From positions 1-40,109 of the forward strand of contig WION01000479.1 in assembly GCA_015039365.1 (NCBI GenBank): a stretch of DNA of 40,109 nt, given 5' to 3'. Positions within the stretch are counted from its first letter, which is position 1; each line of letters starts with the position of its first letter. Position numbers and translations under genes: made by a program. Of the stretch, positions 31,347 through 40,109 are shown piece by piece. The notes beneath the pieces were generated by a model that ran no database searches, was not told the DNA's origin, and worked only from the letters and a program-made list of their open reading frames with translations. The stretch comes from Amanita rubescens (lineage: Eukaryota; Basidiomycota; Agaricomycetes; Agaricales; Amanitaceae).

Positions 31347-32164
31347 TTATAGCTTGCTCCGCACGGGTGTCCCTTCGATATGGACCAATGAGTGGACGCA
31401 GGATATACAAAGCGTGTCGCCATCCCAAATCTTTCAATCCGTCAAAACCTATGAGCTGTAGCATACGAGCGCAAAGACTCACCTCTCCTCTTGAAGTTCG
31501 GATCCGGCCGTCGAACGACAGACTGGTGCCCACAAGGCGCAGTGTTCGTCCGCTGACGGTCGATATAAGACTTGAAATAGTAATGAGGCAGGATCACTTA
31601 CAGTTTAGCAGGATGGTGGAAGACGTAATTCATTGCTTGACTAACGCCCGTGGCATCTATGCCGAGGGCAAGTCCGAGGATGACAATGGCGGAGGAAGTG
31701 CACCTGATTTATTTAGAAATAAAGTCTGCGGATATATATAAAGGAAGCACTAGAAACGAACCCTTCCAGCAAAAGCGCGGCACAAGCACCGTGCAGTGTT
31801 CCAAATGAATTGCACATGTCTGCGTAATTTCGGGTTTCAATCGCCTTCGTCCTGTGAGAGTCATACCCGATCACTTACCCTTGGTTACGACCACTTCATG
31901 TACCGATTCAGCCCATGCCTTGCCAACCACTTTTCCGTCTTCCACACCGTACACGTTGATAGTCGAGTATCTGGTCCGATCCGCCACCAAGGGCGCAAAG
32001 GCGATCTCCTTGTCCTTGCCGACAAAATGAGCATAAATCTTTGCAGCGAGTCGCTTCAGGTCGTCGGATACGTTGCCTTGTACTGTGGCCGGGTCAAAAG
32101 TGTACACTTCAGGAAGGAAGCTGAAGCGCCGTTGAACGTCGGCCGACAGTATAGGTTTAGACAT
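31347..32164 (-). CDS. Hotdog-fold thioesterase (4HBT type)
   Basis: Five exons in phase: 31879-32164, 31762-31819, 31602-31703, 31483-31552, 31347-31430 (600 nt, 199 aa). The signature is DMCNSFGTLHGACAALLLEG, the helix-loop of acyl-CoA thioesterase superfamily members with the conserved G-x-x-H-G-G/A-type segment, followed by CTSSAIVILGLALG, DATGVSQAMNYVFHHPA, GRTLRLVGTSLS and SRGEIWDGDTLCISCVHSLV. These proteins hydrolyse acyl-CoA or related thioesters; the substrate cannot be told. Length is normal for the fungal family. Upstream residues (MSKPILSADVQRRF) match no targeting signal that I can see. All splice sites are canonical and the gene is intact. Confidence 0.85.
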
Positions 32165-32571
32165 GCGGATGTCACTTGCAGGGAAGGCGCGTATATATTG
32201 ATCGAGGGAAAGCCAGCTAATGCGTTTTTGGGATGTTTGGTTGTAAGAGGCTGTCCCTGCTGGGCCTGCCCATCAGGTCTTTATTATTGCAACGGGTTGA
32301 CAGGACCCCGAAACTCCCCGATGCCCGCAGTGAGGTAGGAGAGGGTTCGTGGCATGTAACCACCTTCCTAGACTCGTATTTCGCGCAAAAAAACGGCGCT
32401 CGCTGCAGATACCAGAGTTTCGTTGGAAGCTTGTTTGACGTATAGCTAGAAGCTGGCTGCTCCTTCGGCTCGGTTCCGGGCAACGGACCATTCGGCTATT
32501 TCCGAGAGATGTGTCACCATCATCGTTAGTACACGGCTGAGTCAGACTCCAACTCTACAAGATACCCAGAT
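32165..32571. other. Divergent promoter region
   Basis: About 400 bp between the thioesterase (minus) and the ITP pyrophosphatase (plus). No gene recognised; expected to hold both promoters. Confidence 0.5.
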
Positions 32572-33388
32572 ATGCCTCAGAAGCTAGGTAAATGAAAAAC
32601 AGATTCGAAAATTCGTGGCTGACATTTTACTAGTCTTTGTTACTGGCAATGCGAACAAACTTCGGGAAGTGAATGAAATTCTCGCACCGTACAACGTTGA
32701 AATTGAAGCCCAGGGCCTTGATGGTATGTTATCAAATCACGTATCTGCCAATCACACAGTCGGTTATTGAGGTCTTAGTCCCCGAGGTTCAGGGAACGAC
32801 GCAAGAAGTGGCAAAAGCCAAGTGTCGCGCGGCCGCTGATCTCGTAAGTGTACACTGACGGAATCGGATCAACGCTAATTGTCTATGGCTTAGATCGGCG
32901 GTCCATGTATGACAGAAGACACCGCGCTTTGTTTTAAGGCGCTGAATGGTCTTCCTGGTCCTTACATCAAACATTTTTTGACATCCGTTGGTCATCAAGG
33001 TCTGAATGCTATGTTGGCCGGTTTCGACACGAAAGAAGCCACGGCCATATGTACTTTTGCGTACTCGGCTGGTCCAGGTGAGCACCGCAGTTTTTTGCCT
33101 AGATATGAATAGATCGCGAGGATCTGCGCAGGAACTGAACCTATCTTGTTTGAGGGGAAAACGGAAGGTACAATAGTTAGTGCACGCGGGCCCAAAGTAT
33201 TTGGCTGGGATCCCATATTTGAGCCGCTTGGAACGGGACTAACGTTAGATTTTTCTCTTTCCCTCTGTTACAATGGACTCAACGAATAATTTTTTAGATA
33301 TGCTGAAATGCCCTCAGATCAGAAAAATGGCCTGTCACATAGGTCGAAAGCGCTTTCCAAACTGCGGGAATTCCTGGCGGTACAATAG
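32572..33388 (+). CDS. HAM1: Inosine triphosphate pyrophosphatase
   Basis: Six exons in phase: 32572-32587, 32634-32723, 32779-32843, 32894-33077, 33132-33243, 33298-33388 (185 aa). The enzyme hydrolyses ITP and XTP to monophosphates, cleaning the nucleotide pool. Landmarks: [18 protein letters not shown] (S/T-x-N-x-x-K), [40 protein letters not shown] (the acidic D-T/D-S-G-like segment), [37 protein letters not shown], and the closing [19 protein letters not shown]. The usual length of fungal members is 185-195 aa, so it is complete. The first exon has only 16 coding bases, and the start is fixed by the splice into VFVTGNANK. Confidence 0.95.
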
Positions 33389-33471
33389 TCGTGATATATT
33401 TGGTGTAGAGTCTAACTACGTTACGTCACACGTCACGCTCGTCCAATAAGATGCTGAGCACGTGATGACGC

Positions 33472-35202
33472 ATGTCTTCAACTTTCCCATTCCTTCCTCG
33501 CAAAGTTGCAGCGTCATCCAAAAAGCAAAAAGTTCAGGCCCAACCCTTAGATCCTGGCCGAGCCGAAGAGGCAGACGGTTCTTCAAGTAGAGACGTGTCC
33601 GACGCGATACAAAGAGAAGGAAAGGGGAAGGGAAAAGCTACAGCAACTGAGCAACGGACGTCGAAAGTCACTGATGATGACTACGCACATCTAGTCTGCC
33701 TTGCTTTATCGGATTACGCGTTGTGGTCAGATCCTCAACTGCGAAGGGCCTTGGATCCAGCGCAGGCGGAAGATGAGTCGACGGCCTCATGCAAGTCTTC
33801 TCATCTGTGAAATGGTTGACGTTCTGAACTATCCACTAGATATCCCTCTTAACGACGTCTTCAAGCGCTTGCTACCGTCTTTCGGACTAGTCTCTCCGCA
33901 GACCACAGCCCTTGTAGGGACTGTGAAAGCTTTGCGCGCATATGCGGCTGAATTGATCGATGTGCGGTTATTGCTGGAAGAGCCGTCGGATGGGTGGCGA
34001 AGAGCGGGTGGTTCTTCGACTGGTTCCAAGTCTTGGGGAGGATACGAGCTATGTCGGAAGGATTGGACGCGGGAAAGCACTCCAGCACAGCTTTCATATT
34101 CAAGACACGATTGGCAGAAAAGGACGATCTATGTTGTGCGTACGTTTTACGCGCTTATATGCTATCTATTAACTCGTTTTCATCTGCCCAGGAACGCATA
34201 CCTACGCAGTATCGGAGCATCCCCGGCGTACTGCGCCTGATTGCGAACCTCTTACCTGGAGGTTCGACGATTCACCCTCTGACGCGCATACAAGGAGTTA
34301 CCCTTCTTGCCCACCACCAAGACAAACCCGAAGACACCCCGACTTTCAAGGATTTTTGCTTGGTTATACTTGCTTCTGTCGAGGACGCAGAATTTCTGAC
34401 AAAGGAGTGGCAATGGAATCGGAACACTGCAGGAGGAACGGACACAATTTACGAAGGCGAGGTCAAAGGCGACTTCGAGGTTTCAAAAGAAGCAACTAGA
34501 TTCGGTTTTCGGACGCTTAAAAAGGTCGATTGGGAGCGGCTGAGGGAGGAGTATCTGAATTACCGAGCTCGGTTAATTCAGGAAATTAACGAATACGAAG
34601 ATGGACAGGTGGAAATGCAAATAGTTGGGAAACGTGAACGGGAAGAGGAGGCTGTGGAGGCGCATATACAACAACACTCTAGTAATGCCGCTGTTCAATT
34701 GCCACCAAAGCCGATTCCTCTGTCCCCCAACGCGCCCTATCCATATGGATGTCTTGTTTTCGTTCGGAACATACATCCAGAGACAAACAAGACGACTTTA
34801 CGAGCCCTATTCTCCTCCATATTCCAACACGAAACCTTGGGCGAAAGTACACCAAAAAAAGACGGGTTGGACTATGTCGACTTCAACAAGGGCGTAGATT
34901 CCTGTTACCTTCGCCTGTCTACACCTGCGCATGCCGATGCGGTCGTGCTTCACTTTACGGAGCAGCAGCTGATTCAAGTGAATGGGCTGGATGATAGGGG
35001 AGCGCCCGTCGATCCGGCATCGAAGGTGAAGCCAATAGTGCTTGAAAATGTCACGGGTAAGAGGGAAGAAGTGTATTGGGAAAGGGTTCCGGAGAAAGTG
35101 CGTAAGCAGGCCGTGCAAAAGATGATTGCACTCGCTGAAGGAGGCGAACGGTCCGGTGAGGTCGGACCGGAGGCACCGAAGAAAAAGAGGAGGAAAGATT
35201 AG
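33472..35202 (+). CDS. LARP7/Pof8-like protein with xRRM, frame break near 5' end
   Basis: Two good blocks. The first (33472-33780) has DDYAHLVCLALSDYALWSDP and LRRALDP, a La-module-like start. The second runs on in another frame from about 33800 (EMVDVLNYPLDIPLNDVFKR, VKALRAYAAELIDVRLLL), splices at 34136-34191 into ERIPTQYRSIPGVLRLI, and ends with an xRRM-like region: YPYGCLVFVRNIHPETNKTT, GLDYVDFNKGVDSCYLRLST, KREEVYWERVPEKVRKQAVQ, then a basic tail KKKRRKD. LARP7-type proteins bind the 3' end of small RNAs such as telomerase or U6; Pof8 is the fission yeast form. A +1 shift is needed between 33775 and 33815 and no intron there explains it. Either a frameshift, an odd intron or a sequencing error. 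The rest is open and well conserved. Confidence 0.75.
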
Positions 35203-37140
35203 AGAGAGTTGCTATAATATAATGTAGTGGTGGGGCGTAGAACGTAGTCTGGTGAGGTAGTAAAGTGGCTGTGCCACGGTTTCCTCTCTTCTTCCCCTGC
35301 CACTTTGAGACGGCGAGACCCAACGCAGGTTATTTGTGCTGGCAGTGCTGCGTGCAGCACGTCATGCTGATTCGAGCGCGAAAAGGTCCGGAAGCTGCTC
35401 GAGCAGCTCTAATGGCGCGTCACGAGAGCGAGAGGCTGGAGTCGGTTACATGAGGCTGTTGTACCGGCTCATTGCCCTCGACGCCGTAATCACCAACACA
35501 AGCAGAACACCGAACATCCATCACCCCGTAATCGCACGGCGGTCCAACATACCCTGTAATCGCACAGCGGTCTATACCCCGTAATCACACGGCGGTCCAA
35601 CATACCCTGTAATCACACAGCGGTCCATACCCCGTAATCGCACGACGGTCTAACCTCTAAGTATATTCAACCCATCAGATGATTTTGCCCTCTCGGGCCA
35701 TTAATCAGGGTGAGTGTACCTCCTTCCTAGACTGGTGGGGTCGACAAACCGCGTCGCTAACTCCTTCCTCATCAGGCCAGCGTTTCGGGCTCCGGGGCTT
35801 CGCCCATCCATTTGACTCAAGGACCTACTCAAGCAAATATATCCCCTTTCCTCTCGTGAACGATCCTCTCTCCAAAACTGACATCTAAGCGTGAATAAGC
35901 GTGAAACACGTAGCAATACACAGCAGTTCGGCGTTGAGTTGGCGGCCGTCCCCTCCTTCCCATAGGTCTGAAGCTCTGCATCAAATTTCTCGCCAATCTT
36001 ATTAACATTGTCTGCATCCGTGTGGATTAGGATAGTGCAAAGTATGTGTTACGACTTTTCTTGCAACATATGACCGGTAGCGAATAAGTATAGAACCCCC
36101 CTCGTCACTGGGGCGTATTTGTGCTTATGATTATTTCTAGATCTATCGCTGGCGGCTCCTCGGTCAGGCACGTGGTGACGTATCGGTCCGGAAGAGGCAA
36201 GCATAAACACCGAAGGTGCATGGTCCCTTGCCCAGCGAAGCTTCGCAGGCACCTATTTCTTTTTTTTGGTGGCGCGCCAAGCTGCGCAGTACTGCTGGCC
36301 GATCGAGAAATGAACCGCCCAACTTTGAAAAGGACGTTAGCTTTGCGTAATGCTCTGGTGGTCTCTTTGTTTCAAACCTTCAAACTCTTTTTCGGATCCC
36401 CCGACTCCACAGCGTCTGAACTCCGTTCTGAAAAGCGGCATGGACCCACTAGGATATTTATAGCCTTGCAGGATGGCCCGGTCCGAGCACTAGAGTTTTC
36501 ATTTAAAAAATGCCTTCTTTGATTGGACAGAAGAGCATGTACCATCCAGAAGTAGCTTCTCGACACTGCTTTGTCTTTGTTCCGCAAGCCCCACAAACCC
36601 GTTTCAAGGTGAGCTCGGCTCAAAAATTGTGGACAGCCAAAGCATTACAACCACGTTCTTCCCCTACTCGCGTGGCCACCGTCGCATGTATTATTCTTGT
36701 CCTCGACTGTTTTGACCTACGGGTACCATTAATTTCGGCTACGGATCAATGAGCGACTCTTCCGTTCGGCATGCGTTTGCCAAGGTGACGTTTGTTCTTG
36801 TGGCTATCCACATCAGAACTCGAGGATTCGCGACCCTGAGGTAGTCTTACTTCAGGGTGAAAGTCAAGAAGCAAAGACATCGTTTTAATATGCGCCTGCG
36901 AGGCCTCAGGGTTAACGGATATCTTTTGGTTCCTTTCGTTAGCCATGCCACAGACTAACAGGGTTCGGGAGGAGGAGAGTATATATTATGCTCGCTGCTC
37001 GCGGAGAATATCCACAGCCCACATCCGGTCGTTTATCTCAGCCAACTTTACTCGCCTATTATTAACCCGTGAGCCAGCACCATCATTCATGCCCGTTATC
37101 CGACTAAGTCTCCCCTCCCCTTCAGCCTCACTAACTCATA
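35203..37140. other. Nearly 2 kb without a supported gene
   Basis: Holds a minisatellite at 35524-35656. A palindrome GCGAAGCTTCGC lies near 36235-36246. Several short frames exist but show no family signature or splice chain. Confidence 0.4.
35524..35656 (+). repeat. Short minisatellite, about 5 units of 25-28 bp
   Basis: Units alternate CCCCGTAATCGCACGGCGGT and CCCTGTAATCGCACAGCGGT, followed by CCAACATA or CTATA-like spacers, so the higher-order period is about 53 bp. A related CCGTAATCACC lies just upstream at 35485-35495. Confidence 0.85.
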
Positions 37141-37446
37141 ATGTGCCACGTTATTTCCCGAAGCTACGTCTGTGGACACTTGTACCACGTCGAATTTATG
37201 TATTGCAACAAATACCGTGGCCTAAAGCCCGTTCGATGCTGCCTCACCCTTGGAAAACCGGACGCTATCCATATGCCTCACGCGTGCAAAAAATGCATAG
37301 ACGAAAAGATGGCTACGTTGAAGCCAGGCGAGATGATAATCATGTGGGAGAAGTGTAGGAGGTTGTGGAAACATGAATTGGAGGAAATGAAAAGGCAGGA
37401 GGAAGAAGAGAAGAAGCAGAGAGAACTCTACGCAAACGGCGCTTAG
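37141..37446 (+). CDS. Small cysteine-rich protein
   Basis: Single exon, 101 aa, with a clean ATG context (CATAATGTGCC). It opens MCHVISRSYVCGHLYHVEFM, then YCNKYRGLKPVRCC, then HMPHACKKCIDEKMATLK, and finishes as a charged coiled-coil-like helix (EEMKRQEEEEKKQREL). Cys and His pairs (C-G-H, C-C, C-K-K-C) suggest one or two zinc sites, as in many small lineage-specific fungal proteins that open MC-x-V-I. No signal peptide, so it is probably intracellular. Function unknown. Confidence 0.65.
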   Translation: MCHVISRSYVCGHLYHVEFMYCNKYRGLKPVRCCLTLGKPDAIHMPHACKKCIDEKMATLKPGEMIIMWEKCRRLWKHELEEMKRQEEEEKKQRELYANGA

Positions 37447-37582
37447 GCTTATTTTTCTATTAGACTCGTTCATCTTTTCGGATATCATATTGCATCACGA
37501 TTAGCATAGAGTCTTAGAGATCGGCCATAAACTAATCGAGCACCGGGCCACCGGCCCGCTACTTTAGGTCCGAACTTGTCTC

Positions 37583-38686
37583 ATGGCAAATCAGCGCTTA
37601 AGCACCATCTATGATTATGCCACCCTTCGCTTACACCGTGACGGAACGCGCGTACAGCAATCTGACGAAAACTACCATGTGCCTAAACGAAAGCAATTTG
37701 CGATCAGGGACGCAAACGGCAACTGGATAGCAAAGGATGCAGGAGGGTTAGGAATGCCGAACAAGACAAGATATGTCAGGCGGGAAGAAGATGATGAACA
37801 AGAGTACGTGTCTCTTGGAGGTGGAGAAGAAGAGCAGAAGGTGGAAAAGACGGACGAGTGGGTCCTTCTCGAGAGAGAACGAACACAAAAGAAGGACCAC
37901 CGAACCGAGAAGAGGCGACGATTCGACGAAAATTTGGATTTTCTTGATATCTCTCATAATGCTTCCTCGACCTCGACACCTACTCGAGAGCCTTCTTTAC
38001 CGGCGCCTTCTTCCGTGCGTCGTTTTTCACTAGACCTCTAGCAACGTACTAACGCATTGGACAGGAACTCCTCAAATCTATACACTATTTCACAGCCTCG
38101 TTTTACACTGATCAAAACGAGCTGTTGGACCTTGGTAAAACATACAGGGATAGAAAAAAAGCCAGAGAAAGGTTAAGATACGCGGCAAAAAAGGGAAAGC
38201 GAAACCACGTCCAGCAGAGCGAAGAGGACGAGGAATCTCATAGCAGTGAACAAGAGAGTTCTGAAGCATCCACATCTATGACAAAAACGTCATATGGCCT
38301 GGCAAAGACCAGGCGCAACGTTCGAAAGAAACACCAACAGGACATGTACAAAGTAATGGACGGTACAGCGTTAATGGCACTTGGTCCGTTCATTTCTTAT
38401 TCTGTTTTTGAATTCATTAATGGCTGTTGTTGCAGGTATGCTAGTACAGGAACATGTTGCAAGGTTGGTGCAAGGAAAGGTCCCAGACGGATGGGAGGAA
38501 GAAATGCGGGGAGTTGATGAGTTAGGAGAAAGAGAAGTCGACGGCAGTGAAGTTGACAAGTCTTCCAGCGAGGAGATTGACGAAGCTCCGTCAGAGGTCG
38601 CAGAGGACAAACCTAGCAGAGCCGCAGACGCATCCGAAAGTGGTGATGACGAGATCGAGGGGAGGAATAGTGACGATGAAGGGTAA
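37583..38686 (+). CDS. Conserved basidiomycete acidic protein
   Basis: Three exons in phase: 37583-38014, 38065-38383, 38436-38686 (333 aa). The first exon ends in an acidic, lysine-rich segment. The second starts ELLKSIHYFTASFYTDQNEL, then KTYRDRKKARERLRYAAKKG, and ends RKKHQQDMYKVMDGTALMAL; the third continues GMLVQEHVARLVQGKVPDGW and closes in an Asp/Glu/Ser-rich tail. The DMYKVMDGTALMALGMLVQEH block looks like a family core of fungal proteins that I cannot name with confidence; an RNA polymerase I factor (Rrn9-like) is one possibility. The basic middle and acidic tail point to a nuclear protein. Intact. Confidence 0.7.
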
Positions 38687-40109
38687 AGGCACCGCGTACT
38701 TTCCCACTTTCGTTTTCACTCAAACATCCTCCATAAGGAGGGACGCCTAGTAGAAGAAAGTCTGACTGTTGCGGGCCTTGATTCAAGGAGATAAACGAGA
38801 CGAAGACGAAACCGTATACGAAAGTATACGAGAGCAGCCCAGCCGCTTCACCAACGACCATCGACATACGGAGATGCTGGACGCGTTGTACGTCGGCTTC
38901 CGGTCAAACTCCAAATATACGTTTAATTCAGACTATTGCCGTGGTCAGCGCCCCATACGTTAACATTTGTCGCCCAGTGCCCGGATTTTGCATTAAAATG
39001 GGGATTTGACCTGGCCGATGAAACCCTATTTGCACTGATGCCCTATTTCTATCCGTTTGTAACGTGATGACATTGTGTAACGAGAGGTATATATGATTGA
39101 TATTTGATACACCATATATCACGGCATACTCAATAACACTCACTTTGATTCCACGCATGCCGAAGAGACCGTGCTGATTTCCGTAGATTTACCCGATCAA
39201 AGAGAATGGGTGCCAGCGGTAAGATGCCAAGGTGCGCGGATCACTAGTACTACGGTCTCAGGAACTGGTCTGGAGCAATTGGCAAGACGCCGATTTCAGA
39301 GTCCGCTTGACGTCGTGGAAATGCTGCAACTCATTCTTCACCTGCCAACGCATCGTCTGTGCGGGATAGTCGTATTGCGTGCGGCTCGTGAAGATAAACA
39401 GCGCTTTGTGGGTAAGATATTCCAGACATGACTTGCAATTTGGTACTGCTTATACTCATTTTTAATCATGATCGCATAGTGTTTAGGTGAGCAAAAGCCG
39501 AGTTTTCATTCGCTCATACCAGTTAGTAATTAATAACTAATCCGTCAGCCGCGGAACAAAGGGAAGTGAAATCATGGTGGCCAGATTCTATCCGTTACGA
39601 CGTGATCAATATTGATCGATTTAAGTAATGACGAAGAAAGAACGATCCCGACTGGATTATACAACGGACAACGACAACAATGAAACGGGCCTCTCAACTC
39701 GGTAGGCCTGGGAGGATACAAGTTTCCCTATATGCGAGGTCTCCGCATTAGATAGCCTATTTATAAACTTAACAACTAGACATACGGCGTGCTCTCACTC
39801 CCTCCGTCATTATAACATCGGACAGGCCGAGTAGTAACAGCCGAGACCTTTTGTTGATCTGCCACCATTATGCTGACACAATCAGAAGGTGAAAACGAAC
39901 GGTTCCACGCGGTTCAAGGGAATGTGGATGTCAGTGAGATGGCAGCGGTGGGTTATTCGTTTCAATTCTTTGCTCCATGTGGATCAGGGAGACCGGCGAG
40001 ATGGCGGCGGCGGTTATTCTGAGTGAAGCGGCGATACTGCGCAGAGCATTGGCGCCCATGGTGAATGGGAGTTACTGACAAGAATCAGCCGGGTACCTGT
40101 GCATCCTGG
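38687..40109. other. No supported gene at the right edge
   Basis: One frame at 39171-39431 is open for 86 codons on the plus strand (SVDLPDQREW, PLDVVEMLQLILHLP) but no family or splice chain is seen. A short imperfect tandem repeat is visible at about 39920-40025 (GAGATGGCAGCGGTGGGTTATTC and GAGATGGCGGCGGCGGTTATTC-like units). A gene could start near 39869 (MLTQSEGENERFH) but ends after about 50 codons. Confidence 0.35.

Noticed and set aside
39171..39431. 86-codon plus-strand frame
   Set aside because: No recognised domain or convincing splice chain; kept only as a note in the right-edge region.

Overview
The window looks like nuclear DNA of a basidiomycete fungus, most likely an Agaricomycete. 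Genes carry many short (about 45-65 bp) GT-AG introns, there is an intact Plavaka-type transposase, and a DUF6698-like protein, F-box proteins and a NACHT-ankyrin protein are present, all typical of that group. No rRNA, tRNA or CRISPR was recognised. Exon joins were worked out by hand from splice consensus and protein family knowledge.

Layout. At 1-1.8 kb there is no clear gene, but there is a tandem duplication. At 1.8-6.8 kb lies the most striking object: one continuous, in-phase ten-exon gene (1,512 codons from the ATG at 1776) that reads NACHT NTPase, then 16 near-identical ankyrin repeats, then the linker and seven WD40 blades of the transcriptional corepressor Tup1. Most of it (2128-5613) has almost no CpG dinucleotides, and this zone ends abruptly inside the first Tup1 blade. 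Next come an F-box remnant (7.1 kb), a minisatellite (8.3-8.8 kb), a small unknown gene (9.2 kb) and a secreted two-lobed jelly-roll-like protein (10.1-11.1 kb). A gene-poor stretch follows, then an F-box protein on the minus strand (14.2-15.8 kb).

From 16.0 to 20.2 kb lies a decayed block. It holds an ATP-citrate lyase fragment and a TAF4 gene fused in one minus-strand reading frame. Head-to-head with TAF4, 67 bp away, is a broken NUP42-like CCCH/FG nucleoporin. All three keep introns, so they are DNA-level copies, not retrocopies. A Plavaka transposase (minus, 20.4-24.8 kb, 1,313 aa with no break) and a divergent DUF6698-like gene (25.5-27.5 kb) follow. GATTA-rich DNA lies outside both, so they may form one element.

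From 27.9 kb the window is mostly ordinary: pyroglutamyl peptidase I, a conserved fungal protein of unknown role, a hotdog thioesterase, ITP pyrophosphatase (HAM1), a LARP7/Pof8-like xRRM protein with a reading-frame break near its 5' end, a small cysteine-rich protein and a conserved acidic protein. The last 1.4 kb has no supported gene.

Overall, the left 20 kb behaves as a rearranging region where pieces of housekeeping genes (TUP1, TAF4, ACLY, NUP42) were copied and joined. One of these joins, NLR-ankyrin-Tup1, has kept a completely open frame and may be a working immune-receptor-like protein with an integrated host-regulator domain. That functional reading is inference.
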